Shown: positions 46,008 through 58,507 of the stretch, one piece after another
Position numbering within the stretch: position 1 is the first letter of the stretch
Layout of the letters: each line of letters begins with the position of its first letter
Source of the DNA: Rhabditophanes sp. KR3021
Taxonomy: Eukaryota > Nematoda > Chromadorea > Rhabditida > Alloionematidae
NCBI GenBank assembly: GCA_963281155.1
Contig: CAUJLY010000006.1
Location: forward strand, 9,982,001 to 10,046,000
DNA length: 64,000 bases
Direction of reading: 5' to 3'
Made by a program: the position numbers and the translations under genes
The notes under the pieces: model-generated
The model's input: only the letters and a program-made list of their open reading frames with translations
What the model was told of the DNA's origin: nothing
Database searches by the model: none

Positions 46008-47027
46008 TACCTGAAATTGGAAATAAGATTATATTGACGAAGAGAAATATATAGACTATTTAATGTCGACGAAATATGTCAAAAAGACAATAACAGCAAC
46101 CAACGTTGCCTTTAAAAAGGAGATGGAAAGGTCTAGAAGAAGTTGAAATGAAATACATCAATTATGTTTAATAAATACTTTTTCCCCATTCCGCGTGTCC
46201 CGATTTGATCAGACACAAAAAAGAATGGAATAATGTGTATGTTACTATTTAAAAAATGGTATGTAAGTTGTTAGATCGTAGGAAATAACTACATAGTTGT
46301 AAAAAGATATTTGTATATGTTACAGCCTTATTTAGTAGGAAGGGGAAATTGTGTCGATGGCAACGAACGCCAATCATACCTAAACTTAAGAATAATTAAT
46401 AAGATATGTATAAGTCAAGATACTCTTCATACCGATTGGATCAGAAGGTAAGCATTGGAAGAATGAAGCATCTACCAACTTAAGTATTTTTCATAAGGAA
46501 ATATATGTAGATTGAAGTTTGGGTAACAAAAGAAATTAAATGTGTTCGATGGTTAAATTTACTGTGGGAGCTTATAAGGAGATATTGAAAAACATCTCGA
46601 CAGTAAAGTAGTTCTTTTTAGATGGTATTGGCTACGTGTCATGGAATGGACGTCTATAATAAATAAACAAAAAACGAGTACCTTAATAAATGTCGTAAAA
46701 GAATTGACCTGACTATTGTTGTTTATAAATGTTGCTATCTATGTATTTAGCAATCCCATGCTCAAGTACATAACACATTCAATCAATTTTAATTTAACAT
46801 TATCTCCATCAAATATTTGTATAATTCATTTTTGTCAATACAACGGTCAAGGTAAAATGATACAAAATCATTCATTTTTTGATTTCGATGCTCAAGGTGA
46901 AATAATCTTAATAAAAAAGTTATTTATATGTAAAAAATAATTTGTTATAACAACAAGTAAAATATATTAAAATATGCTTCATGGGATTCACTTATTGGAG
47001 CTATCAAGACAAAAAGAGTTGCGAAAA
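46008..47027. other. Intergenic region, no supported gene
   Basis: 1 kb upstream of the glucosidase start and downstream of the ET-module precursor stop. The plus-strand frame 46716-46940 has no resemblance to anything known. No obvious AATAAA for the precursor was found near its stop. Confidence 0.5.
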
Positions 47028-50000
47028 TTATACCAAAGCCTTGAGCTCAATTGATGCAAACGAGATTTGCCTTCTTTTTCTAGCCGTTGAATTTGAATAT
47101 CCGAAAAGGTTGGAAAAGAAATCAACTACAAAGCTGCCAACGCCTGTTAGTAATTTGGACATAAAATAGCCTACATTTCGTAGGAGGTTGATTATTCCAT
47201 TTATTAAGTAGGTTTTCAGTTCGGCTAGGGAAGTGAATAGGACGGAGATGCCTGTTTCCAGACCATCTCCGAGATATTGGCCCAAACCATAGGACATTGT
47301 GCTTGGGTCAGTTCTTTTTACTCTTTTGACAAGAGCAGAAGTAATTTTGTGCGAAACTTGTCGCTTCCTTCTACCGTCAATTCTAGCCAGAGCTCTGTTA
47401 ACTTTAAACATCGTTTCATTGACTGATCGCCCAAAACTGTAACCTTGATCAAAGGAATCATCTTTCAAAGCCTGTCTTATTTGAAGATCACTCATATTTT
47501 TGTAGTTATTCTTGGCACTCATGTAAGTAAATATGACAGCATCTAAAGTTTTGGCATATTCTTTGCCTTTTTGTTCAAAATAATTACACAATGTTTGGAC
47601 GTATGACTCATTTCTGGTGTATTTTTCATCAGGCGTTTCATATATTTCTACTAAAATATTAAAGATTGTTTTTGTTTCGTTGTCATTGTCAATAATTCCA
47701 TTTTTGATTTTGATTGCGGCATCAGCAATTTCTTTGAAATTAAGGGTATTTATTTTAGTTGGTCCGAAGTTGAAAGTAGAATTAGTAATGCTTTTGGTTA
47801 GGTTAATCCAATTATTAATGTCTCCACCAACATCTCTCTTCTTACGGCCAGAAGCTGAAAAAGACAAAGTATTAGTAAAAGATAAACCTCGTTTCTTTCT
47901 ATTAAAAGCTGCGGAATAAAAGTCCGAGGCTATTTTCGAATAATCGGCGTTTGAGGAGTTGCCTAATATATTTTGAAGTAAATTACTTATCATACCATTC
48001 GAGGGTGGGACAGTTGATGCGGCTATTGATGTAGGAGTCATTTGAAAGGTTGGCATCAATGTTGATGCAACGGGAATTGCCTGTGCTTTATTAAAATTGT
48101 CATAAAATGTTTTAACGAAATTGGTTAGAACTGTATTACTGGTTGTATAAAGTGTATTCATGAACTTGGAAGCTGCACTGTCGGCTTCAGACATTGGGGC
48201 AACTGTTGTTGTGACATTTGGAGTTAGGGATGCAATCATTTGGTTTAGTAATGATTGGGCTACTATTGTTCCGTTGGCATACATTACTGTTCCGTTTGCG
48301 TTGAAAAACATGTTGGACGGTATATTTGATGGATTTAAGATGGGCACAGTTGTTGTTGAGGGTGGAATTGGGGCTGTTGTGGAATATCCAAATAGAGTAT
48401 TGTAAAAGTTGCTCAAGTAATTTCCTATTGAGTCCATTATTCCGGGAGGTGTTGTTGATGTTAACATTGCAGTTGAGGTTGCTGGCATAGTTGTTGAAAG
48501 AGGCGCTGAATTCATGGGTTTTGTGGTTGTTACATTGGAAACTATAGTTGAATTAGAATTCAACGGCATTGTTGAAGATGCATTTAAGGCTTTTGGTGGA
48601 GTTGTTGTTGCATTTAAAAGTGCAGGCATCATTGTCGTCAAATTTGAAGTAACTGGTACCATTGTAGTCATATTAGAAAGTATAGCTGCTGTAATGTTTG
48701 AAATTATACCTGCTGTAGTATTTGGTCCCGTTAAATTCGTTGTAATTACCGGCACCATGGTGGTTGTATTTAAGGTCATTACAGTCGTTGAATTGCTTAA
48801 TCTAATTGTTGTCGAATTTGTTAATGCCGTGATTGTAGTAGCCATAGTACTATTGAGTAAAGGCGGAATAGTTGATGAAGCAGTTAAAGGTGGAGGTAAA
48901 GTTGTAGCAAGTGTTCTGAGGGTTGTTAGAGTTCCATTAATACTGGTTGGTAAAGGAGTAGATGTCATCAATGGAAGGGTTGTTTGATTTGAAGAAGTCG
49001 TTGAAAAAGCTGTAGAATTCGCAGTTGAAATAGTTGAATTTGGCTTGACTGTTGTACTATTCACATTTGACATCATTGTCGCTCCATTTGAAATAGGCAT
49101 CATCGTCGTACTATTTAAACTAGGCATTTTTGTCGTTCCATTCAAACTCGGCATCATTGTCGTACCACTTAAATTGGGCAACATTGCCGAAACATTCGCA
49201 TTTGGCTTCATTGTTGTACTATTTAAATTTGGCATCATTGTCGTACCATTTAAAGCCGGCATCGTTGTCGTACCATTCAAATTTAAGGTCCCATTTAAAG
49301 TGGGCATTGTTGCATTTCCTGTCCCTACAACTCCATTCAAATTGACCGTATTATTAATCAACTGTGACAAGTTACTGAAAATATTCGAATTAATATTGAC
49401 ATCATTAAAGAGATTCGACGAAATATTGTTGATCAAATTACTCGTTGCATTTGATAATAAGCCTGCTAAGCCGACCGTAGTGTTTACTAGATTGGATGTT
49501 GTATTTGCCAATAGACCTAGGGTGTTATTCGGTACTATTCCATTTATAGCATTTTTTAGATCTGTTACGATGTTTCCCATTCCAGAGGCGATTGTAGATG
49601 AGTTGGAGGAGGAATTTGAGGGCATTGGGGTTGTGGTGGAATCGTTGCTGAAGATAGTTGCAAAGATATTATTGGGTTTGGCGGTATAAGTGGGGAAACC
49701 ATTAACTATCGTAGGAGATGTTAAATTATAAGTAGCATTTAGAATTTGGGCAATTGTATTGTTCAAGTTATTTAAACTAGTGTTAGTGGTTGATTTTGTC
49801 TTGGGTTCTAAATCATCGTATAAAAAAGATAAATCATTATCATTTGGACCGATGGTAACGGTCTGAAAAGTTCCCATTGGACGTCCTGTAGCTTGAACAT
49901 TGATTTGTCTTTTAGCTCGGAAAGGGTTGGAACTACTGGCTGAGCTGGAAACATCTGTAAAAGTGCTGTAAAATGTCACGGTACTGTCTGTTTCGTGATC

Positions 50001-51896
50001 TTTGCTATTTTCTTCAAATGCATATTCAATTTCTCTCTTTTTTTTCCCAGAAATGAAATAACTTGAAGCTAATGAAATGAAATAACTTTGTAAGTAATTA
50101 GTCATAGATTTAACAGCAGAATTAAAAGAGGAGATGGTTTGATTTTTTTGTAATTCAACGGCATTTTCAACACCATCATATAAAGTTTTCCCAGCCGATC
50201 CAATTGCGCCACCTAATTTTTGCCCTAATGAAGCAGCCCACAAATCAACTGAAACCAAAACATCGTCCAATATAGAAGTGGTTGTATCATTAGAAGCTCT
50301 TTTTACCAAAACATGACCGTACGAAGTGTAGTTACAAGTGTTATTAATCTGGTCGCAACTCTGTTGAGCTAAATATAATGATTCTAGATAATTGTTGTTG
50401 TATAATGGTTGAACTTGAATCAACTTTAGAGGATCACCAACAAATTCTAGTTCCCGTTTCTTTCTTTTTCCAAATGTATCAGATAACACATTAAACACCC
50501 CATTAACGATGTATGTTAATAGTCTCCCAATAGACCCGCCTAATGAACGTAGTAAGTCAACTATAGATACTTTCATAGCACTCAAGAGAGATGATAAACC
50601 ATTGTAAACACCAAATGTCAAAGGTCTCAAAATGGCTCCAGGAACCCAGCCAAGATTGTATGAAATTGAATCGTAATCGGTTCTCTTTTTCTAACTACCA
50701 ATCCTTTACCTAGTTTTTCCTTCTGAGCTAAATAACTTTGGTCTATTGGATTGAGTGATCTCTTAAAAAGATTAAATAGCGAAAATGATCGTTGTCCACC
50801 ACTGTTAGAACGATCATAATCAGGATATTCGTAAGGATTATTATAAGTTCGATTGAAATCTTGGACAAGTAAATCTAATTTCAACTTTTGTTGATTATTC
50901 TCATTAATAGCATCTTCAATAGGTTGCATTGATTCACGAATTTGTTGGCCGAGTTGTTCTACTTTATCGGTGAAAGTTTTGGTGATGTCGGTAACAATTT
51001 GGGTTAGTTTTTCATCAGATGAAGTGGTTACTTGTTTGGTTGTGGGTTTTGGAGTTGTTGATTCTGTTTCGTTTTGAATATTACGCTTGAATATCGTTGT
51101 ATTTACACCTTTGTTAATTGTGCCAATTGGGGTTAACAAGGCTGATGGATTAAGAGCGAATATTGACTTGAAGGGAGTTGATGTGGGTTTTGAAGATACA
51201 TTTTCGATGGTTGATGGTAAAGGAGAAAGAGTGGTCGCTGTACTTTGAAGGTTTTTGATTAAAGTTGATGGAAGAACTGTAACTGAAGGAATTGGAGAAT
51301 TTTTGGATGGAAAGGTAGATGAAATTGGGAAAATTGTAAAGGAAATAGCATTTGATGTGGTTGAAGAAATTGAACCTGACATTGTTGAGGATATTAAATG
51401 TGGAGTTGTAGATGAAACTAAATCTGAACTTGTTGTTGAAATTAAATTTGATGTTGTAGATGAAACTAAAGGTGAACTTGTAGAAGAAGCAAAATTCGAA
51501 ACAGTCGGTGTATTGGATGAAATTAAAATTGAATTCTGAGTTGTAGTAGTTGTAAATATAGATGGAAAATTACACCAACTACTTGAACAATAACATGAAA
51601 TTTCACCACTTTCAGTATCCGCAACACACTGACTCGTCGTCTTATTTGTCACACATCCATAACTTAGAATTGAAGTTGCTGTTAGAGGCATTTTTAAGGC
51701 TATAATTTATTTAGTTTATTGTTTATTAAGTACTGAACTTACTAAAGAAGCATCCCCCGCCTGTACAAAGATTGTAACAATTCTCAATGCTTGTCTCATC
51801 ACAATCGTAGCAAAGAACTGTACTGTCTGTGTTGGCACCTATTTGACAACAACCATTGCAAATCAAATAACATATTAATACCAAAGTATATTTCAT
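47028..51896 (-). CDS. Giant ET-module, mucin-like precursor with RKKR-bounded modules (frame broken once)
   Basis: Exon 1 51896-51743, a 43-bp intron, exon 2 51699-47028; the frame is interrupted at the A-run 50686-50690 (minus strand), and one base there accounts for the whole break. Numbering is for the full-length chain, about 1608 aa. Signal peptide (1-about 20), then a Cys-rich ET/Ly6-like module (CYDCDE ... CTGGGCF ... GCVTN ... CYCSSSWCN), a Ser/Thr linker with SSTT repeats, and a first dibasic site at 388-391. Module A follows (SYNLGWVPG ... LLRSLG, to KRKKR 463-467), then module B (about 519-607), then a long Asn-Thr-rich, heavily N-glycosylatable region with TTMMP repeats. More RKKR/RKR sites follow, then module C (about 1513-1585; MSYGLGQYLG ... 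NLLRNVG) ending RKRRQ. It is probably a secreted, convertase-processed, mucin-like precursor. I recognise no named family beyond the ET module. Confidence 0.75.
49041..49283 (-). repeat. 27-bp coding minisatellite, nine units
   Basis: Nine consecutive 27-bp units inside the precursor gene encode degenerate nonapeptides of the type xLNGTTMMP (variants NLNSTTMKP, SLNGTTKMP, NVNSTTVKP). Most units carry an N-x-S/T glycosylation sequon. Units differ from one another by several bases, so the array is not fresh. Confidence 0.8.
50686..50690 (-). other. Single-base frame break in an A5 run
   Basis: Upstream of this run the precursor is coded in one frame; downstream it is coded in the -1 frame. Read in the upstream frame, translation ends at 50630 or so; the downstream frame has a stop at 50693-50691. 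A sixth A would make the codons run through as V-R-K-K-R-T-D-Y-D, exactly the RKKR pattern used elsewhere in the same protein. Confidence 0.85.
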
Positions 51897-52467
51897 GACA
51901 CCGACCCAAAAATAAATTAATATATACCAGTAGATGGAGATGAAATTGTCAAAAGTATGTATTACAATATTTTCTGACAAATAGAATACCGTTCTGATAG
52001 TATATACTGGTGAAGCTTTAGGAACCTTGTTTCGACTTACCGCAATTAACAAACAGAGCGCTTGTATTTCAAAAAAATAACTGTCATTTAATGAAAGAAT
52101 GAGTATTAATTGGTTGATAAACAAGGAATTGAGTATTTATTATTGTTAAAAAACATAATTAGTTATTTATATGGCGTAATATTAATGAACTATTTGTGTT
52201 AATTTTAAATCTCAATAATGATGTAATTTATTGTTTATGTTAAATAAGCTAATTTAGTGCATGTTCGTGGTAATTTTTTATGAAAACAATAATGATTCAT
52301 GGATAAGAAAATGAAGTAAAAATGATTTATGGATAAGACATGAACGTCATAATGATAAGAAATCAAATGACGATGATTTGACAAATATATTTTATTTCGA
52401 CAAATATAACAATTCAATACAGTTGGTAATTAATTAATAATTCTGATACAAAAAAATAAGGTTTTAA
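51897..52467. other. Intergenic spacer between the two ET-module genes
   Basis: 571 bp. It contains the upstream region of the giant precursor and, at 52291-52360, a 30-bp tandem repeat. No gene seen. Confidence 0.5.
52291..52360. repeat. 30-bp tandem repeat, about 2.3 copies
   Basis: Two 30-bp units (52291-52320 and 52321-52350) share AATGATTYATGGATAAGA and a partial third unit starts AATGATAAGA at 52351. Short intergenic slippage repeat. Confidence 0.6.
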
Positions 52468-53390
52468 TTAACTTTGAATAAATCTTGCCGGAGGTTTTCC
52501 AAGTTTTTTTGGCGCACCTTCTTCGTCATCAAGTGAAATCCAAGCAGCCCAAGCTTTTGGATATTCGACAGCAGTGACATTTTTAACAGTAGGTACTTTT
52601 TTTTGAGAAACATCTCTGGACCAACGCTCACTAGCAAAGCTCTTTGGAATTTTTGGTTTTATTTCGGAAGAAACGTTATTTTCATTATTTTTTACTGCTT
52701 TCTTACCAGTTGCAAGTTCTTCTTCTATAAGGTCTAAATTTCCAATTATAATTGTTCCATCGGAAACAGCATCTTTATATTTATTAAATTCGGGAACAAG
52801 GGTATTATTTGCTTTTGTAACAGTAATATTTCCATTCATTATTCTAGGCGTAGATGGAGGTATTTTAATTCCTGAATGAGTGTCAATCCCAATATTTTCA
52901 AGTTCATCTGATTCTTCAGATGATGAAGAAGATAACTCGCTAGAATTATCGGAAGGTGACATCTCGAAATGTTGCATTACAATTTCAAATTTATTGTCTT
53001 TTTGCTTTCTAAATGTATTATCAAAATTGACAGAATTTGGGTCGGTTGTAATGTTAAGGGCATTGCATTGATTAAAGTTACATCTACAAAAGGTTCGGGA
53101 TCCATCTTCATTTGTAGTGCATCCGGTGTGATCGTTATTATAATCACAACCAAATGTTACATTTGTATTTTTGGTCAGAGGTCCGTGGAAGGCTTAGAAT
53201 ATGATATAAAATGTAGAATCAAATTAAACTCACTAAACAAACAAGCCTCAGCTCTACAAACTGTTTCACAAACTGTACTTGGCAGTCCTGAGCATTCAAA
53301 GCAATTAACTAGATCTGCCACCTCAACTGACGAAGATCTAACAGCGACAAAAAATAAGTAAAAAATACTACAGAAGTAATAATTATTCAT
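52468..53390 (-). CDS. Secreted ET-module protein, acidic C-terminal region
   Basis: Proposed CDS on the minus strand: 53390-53234, 53192-52468; 293 aa. A signal peptide (MNNYYFCSIFYLFFVAV ...) precedes one Cys-rich ET/Ly6-like module: NCFECSG, CETVCRAEACLF, FGCDYNN, GCTTN and FCRCNFNQCN, after which the protein becomes polar and disordered. A Ser/Glu run (SSELSSSSSEESDELE) and a Pro/Lys-rich part end at PPARFIQS. There is no transmembrane helix or GPI-type hydrophobic tail, so it should be secreted. The 41-bp intron interrupts the module right after the C-x-F motif in phase 1, exactly as in the neighbouring giant precursor, so the two are tandem paralogues in their N-terminal halves. Function of ET modules is not established; no ligand can be proposed. 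Confidence 0.75.
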
Positions 53391-53774
53391 GATATCAAAA
53401 GTAATTTTTAAATCACTGACTATTCCACACTCAATTTATCACCAAAAATCTATATCACTCTAATTAGTTACTCCACTAATAAGCGGCTTTAAACGTAAGC
53501 TGTTGTTTCAAATATAGTGAACATAATCTCCCAATTTAAAACAAACATTACGTGCATTGAAAGTTCAAAAGTATAGAATGGATTGTGAAATAAACTTTAT
53601 GAATAAATTAAATATATGTAGTTTTTTAATAAATATGTATGGAGTTATAATTTTCTATAACAAATTAGGGTTGTTTCTCACCGCATTTAAAATGAATAAA
53701 ATTTGTTTTATAGAAGATTTAAATTTGCTGTCTTTGGTTTTTTTGTGTTTTGTTGATCTATTACCCATTTGCAA
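53391..53774. other. Intergenic spacer
   Basis: 384 bp between the second ET-module gene and the 3' end of the cadherin gene, all on the minus strand. The plus-strand frame crossing 53557-53778 is not supported. Confidence 0.45.
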
Positions 53775-56700
53775 TTAAAGTTCAGTTGAGGCCAAATTTG
53801 ATTCTTTTGTTACCATGAAAGGAATATCCACAGAGGTCATCATGTCGCCCATCCTTTGTTGATTACTACCAGATCTTTGAACATTTTGATGATGGTGATG
53901 ACCTCCCTTGCCAGTTAAGACAAATGGCGCAGGTGGTGGAGGCATTTTCAAACTTTCTGTCCTTAGACTGCCTGTATGGTACATAGATTGTCTTCTAAAT
54001 TTTTCTAATTGCGACAGCTTTGACTTTTTCTTGCAACAAATTTTCTTACAAATACAGCATAATAATATTAAAATCAAGAAGGTTAATGCTGAGAAGACGA
54101 TAATAATTATGTGCAATGAGTTTTCTTCTAAATCATATGAATCACCAGAAGTTGAATGTAAAGGTTTCATTTTATACTGATTAAACAAAATTTCTTGAGC
54201 TTCCTTTTGCCAATCACTGACAGGACGATTAAAGTAAGATAAAACGGAATGCGTTGGAACAACTGTATTAAATTGATTCAAGAAATGACCACACACTTTG
54301 GTATCATTTCCCATGTCAGTGATTCCGTCAATTATGAATTTCAAAGATGTTGCTTCGTATAGTTTCCTAAAGATTAAGTATGAAAAGACGATATGTAGAT
54401 GACTTACTTTTCAATTTCTTTCTGATTCTCGTGAATAAAGGATACATCTGCATCAAAGATGATTTCAACTTGTTCATTATGTTCAACAACTGTAATTACA
54501 ACCTTTGCCTCGTCACCATGTCCGGCACTATCCCGAACAGCAACATTAAAGGTATAATTCTTTGGCGAATCTAGATTCATGAACAAATTGTTGGCGATTT
54601 CACCTGTTCGACTATTAATCGAGAAAGGCAATCTTTCAGAGTCTGTGAATTGAGTTCCGATTTGAATTTTAGGTAATACCGAATAACTTAAACCTTCCTT
54701 TTCGATGTCTGGATCTCTTGCCTCCACATTCAAAATGATGTCACCGAATTTGGTTTTACCTTGAATTATTTCTCCATAAAAAACTCTTTCCGAAAAGGTG
54801 GGATAGTTATCGTTGACATCCGAAATTGCCACTGTTACGACCTTGATGGCTCTGGTGGAATTAAATGAGGGGTCTTTACAAGCTAGCTTTGGGTTGTTTT
54901 CATTGCAATCAAATGCACTAACCACGACATTGAAAAATTCGTTTTGTTCACGATCAAGGGAAATGTTTGTGTAGATGGTAGCTATTTTGGGATCAGGGAA
55001 AAAGAAGATATTGGCAGGATCGAGGACACGGTAACAAATTGATTGTAATTCAAGAGTTCCATCGTAATCTACAGCGCCTATCATTTCAGCCACCTTTACT
55101 CCATTTTCATCACTACTAATTGGAATATTTTCCATTATCTCGTACCTTTCCAGCGCATTGTTAATTGCAAATAGCGGACAGTTGTCGTTAATATCCGTTA
55201 CCATTATTCTAAAGTTACTCATCACACACCTATCCTTTTCTGTGCAAATCTCAATCTGGAGTTCATATTTCGATTTAGCTTCGTAATCAAAAATTTGCTT
55301 AGCCTTTAAAGACCCTGTATCATTAATAATGAAGTTTTTCCAATCATCGTTGGGTAATTCGACGAGTGAGAACTTTAATTTGTAGTCCACATTTTTGATA
55401 AGTTCATCTTCGGATAAAGTAGCATTTATAGTTAAAAGAGATTGGTAATCCTCGTTTTCCTTAAAGAAATGTACTGAATTTTGCTTTGGCCATATAATAA
55501 TAGGTCCATTCGAAGCTTTTTTGATGCTTATTCCAATCTTCTTAGTTGCTGTCAATGCTGGGCTACCTGAATCACTAGCTTTAATTTCAACTGAATATCT
55601 GCTCCCAACCTTTCCCTTCAAACTATTTTCTAGTACGATTTTGCCCTCATTATCAATAGCAAACAAATTGTTGTCTTCTGGCTTAGTTGTATGAAGAGAA
55701 TAAGTAATTTGATCATTTTCATCTAAGTCATTAGCCTTAATAATAGTAACAATAGTTCCAACCATATCATCTTCGCTAATTTCAAACTCATCTATTTTGG
55801 AGGGTGTAAAAATAGGTGCATTATCATTGATATTTTTTACAATAACAATAACTTTACTTCTTGCTTCATTGTTAAAATCCCCATCAGCATTATCAATTGC
55901 TTTGACCTCCAATTCGTATCTTTTAACACTTTCATAGTCAAGAGACGCATTTACTTTTATCTCCGAAGTGTTTTCATCTATTTCAAAAGGCACAGATGAT
56001 CCTTTAACAAAAGAATATCTTAATTTAGAAAATTTGCCCGAATCATCATCAGTAGCCAATGGGTAAGGTAGTTCTAACATTGTTCCTACCTCGATATCTT
56101 CTACCAACTCAACTTCAAATTGCTGAGCTTTAAAGACAGGTGGATTATCGTTTAAGTCTCTTACATATACAGTGAGATTAGCTAAGATTTTAGACAAATC
56201 TTCTTCATACTCAACAACATGACCATTTAATTCTTTGAACTTTTCGTAGTCTATTATTTGTCCTATGGATAAACTGCCGTCTTCTGTCAACTTTAAGAGG
56301 GGTATTTTGGTTTCTTGTAAGCTTACTTTGTAAGTGACATTTGCTTTGTCTTTTTGGATAATTATCGGTAGTTTAATGATCTTGGTACCGATAGGCGAAT
56401 TTTCAGCAATTTCACCAAAGAAAAGAGAAGGTTTTTCTTCTTCGACTGGCATGGCAGGTGGCATTGTGGGGAGTGAATGAAGGAGAGTAGCGCAATCAAA
56501 GATGGAGATACTCATTTGTACAGTTTGCTGGGTAGTTTCATTGTTAACAACGTATTTTGCCACAACCTCTAAAGAAACATTAGTGTTTGAATCTAGCATT
56601 TTGAGCAATGTAATGACACCTCCGTATTTATCAATTGCAAATGAAGAGTTGACTCCTTGGCCTGCTCCAATCAAGGAATAATTTACTTCCTTTGTAGTTC

Positions 56701-58507
56701 CTTCGTTTACATCCTTAGGCTTAACCACAGCCACTATTGTGTTAATGGGTGTTTTGCAACTTAACTGGACTGAATAACTGGATTGAGTGAAGAATAATTT
56801 AGGCTTTTCATTGATATTAAGGTCTGTAGCCTTGGTATCGTCTTTTTGATCAGTTTCTTTGTTCAATATTGAATTGGTTAGGCGAGTAGTAGGTTTAGTG
56901 GGCGCCGTGGTAACGTCTGCTTTGGTTAAAGGCTTAACTGGCACCCCGCTATTGCTTTCCCCATTTTCTTCTTGAGTCAGTCCATTTTTATTGTTGTTAA
57001 TGTTATTGTTAGTGGCTGATGAATTGATCAGTTGTACAAATAGATTGCAATGACCAGATCGACTCGATGAATTAGTGGATGGTGACAGGACGATCTGTAA
57101 ACAAACAAGTTTAAAAGTTATTAAAAGATTAAATGATACGGGTGCTGCCGTTTAAGCAGTAAAAAAAGAAACATCTACCACAGATTCACAAAAATGGACA
57201 CTTACCTCGTATTTGATTTGATTTACATTTGAGTTGAGAAGAGATGTATCAACATTTGAAATTTCCAAATCGAGTGTTGCTGATTTGGTGATGATTTCGG
57301 GAATAACGATAAAAACTATTTCATTGCCACCTTTAATCGAAGCTGTGAAAGAAGCGAAAACACCTTCATCTGCATCAAATACCTGAATTGGCTTATTTAA
57401 AGTAAATTTCCACGATGAGGCATTAAGACTCATCTCATAAGATTCTTCCAAACATCTAGGAACATTGTCGTCAATGTCTTCAACGTGAATCAACAAAACA
57501 CCATCTGTTACCATCGCATTTTCACCAGACTCCATTGCTTGAATATTAAGGGAGTAATTCCTCTGTTGTTCAAAGTCAAGTTCTTTTTCCAATGTCAACC
57601 AACCAGTTTCAGCCTCAATTGAGAATAATTCATTAGGCTCTAACAAGAAGCGAATAGCATTCTTTTTTTCAGATTTTTTGTCCCCATCCTCAGCTCTGAC
57701 TTGGAAAATCTTATGGCCAGGCTTAGTATTTTCGCGCACCAAAATAGGTACCGCCAAATCACTCAAAAAGAAGGGAGGTGAATCTTCTTCATCTATAACA
57801 ATGATTACTATATTGACTTGGGATTCCTTTGAATTAGTAGTTCGTGAGGCACCATCTTTTGCTACGACGGTCAAATTAATCTTTGGGCTGGTCTCGTAAT
57901 CTAGTTGGGCGTTTAAGATGATGTCAGCATAACAACGAGAGTTAGAGCATCTTTCGTTGGTGATGGAGAATCTTTCGTCTTTGATGAAAAACTTGGATAT
58001 TCCGCCGATTCCCTTGTCTGGGTCGAAGGTTTGGATGGAGGTGAGGAGAGTGCCTTTGGGGGCATTTTCGGATACAGGAATTTCTTTTTTGGTTTCAATG
58101 AATTTAGGGGCGTTGTCGTTGATGTCAACGATTTGGATCTCAATTTCTGCCCGCATCCTGAATTTGTTTTCCAGATGGAGGGTGAAACTTTGGGATCTAG
58201 AACCATCTGGATGGAGTTGGTCTGCATCTAGTGGTTTTTCTAATTTTAAAAATCCACAAGTCTCATTAATTGACTTCAAAGAGAAAGTATCCTGATCATT
58301 CCCACTAGCTATCTTAAGAAATTTGAACTTCTTAGAGCATATTGAAATAGGCAAAGGAGCCAAAACAGACCAATCTTCCTCTAACAACAAAAAAGATGAA
58401 TTAACTCGAATAGCTTCACTCGAACTGTCTGAAGATCGTCCATCTATTGAGTAACAACCATATAATATAAGTAATAAAAATAGGTCATATAAATTGTTAC
58501 AAATCAT
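53775..58507 (-). CDS. Cadherin, single-pass, with about ten EC repeats
   Basis: Proposed CDS on the minus strand: 58507-57206, 57094-54408, 54366-53775; 1526 aa. Cadherins mediate calcium-dependent adhesion. A signal peptide (MICNNLYDLFLLLILYGCYS) is followed by tandem EC repeats. The calcium-binding inter-repeat motif appears as VDINDNAPKF, VIDEEDSPPF, VEDIDDNVPRC, VRDLNDNPPVF, VKNINDNAPIF, VTDINDNCPLF and ISDVNDNYPTF; some are degenerate. Between repeats in exon 2 lies a Ser/Asn/Thr-rich linker (about 436-520), unusual inside a cadherin ectodomain. A transmembrane helix near the C-terminus (IIIIVFSALTFLILILLCC) is followed by a Cys/Lys-rich juxtamembrane stretch and about 100 cytosolic residues with a His run. 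I see no beta-catenin or p120 binding motif, so it is probably a non-classical cadherin. Introns are 111 and 41 bp. Confidence 0.9.

Noticed and set aside
48160..49689. Long plus-strand open frames (up to 214 codons) opposite the giant precursor
   Set aside because: They are Val/Phe/Ile-rich mirror images of the Thr/Asn/Met-rich repeats on the minus strand and have no independent features.
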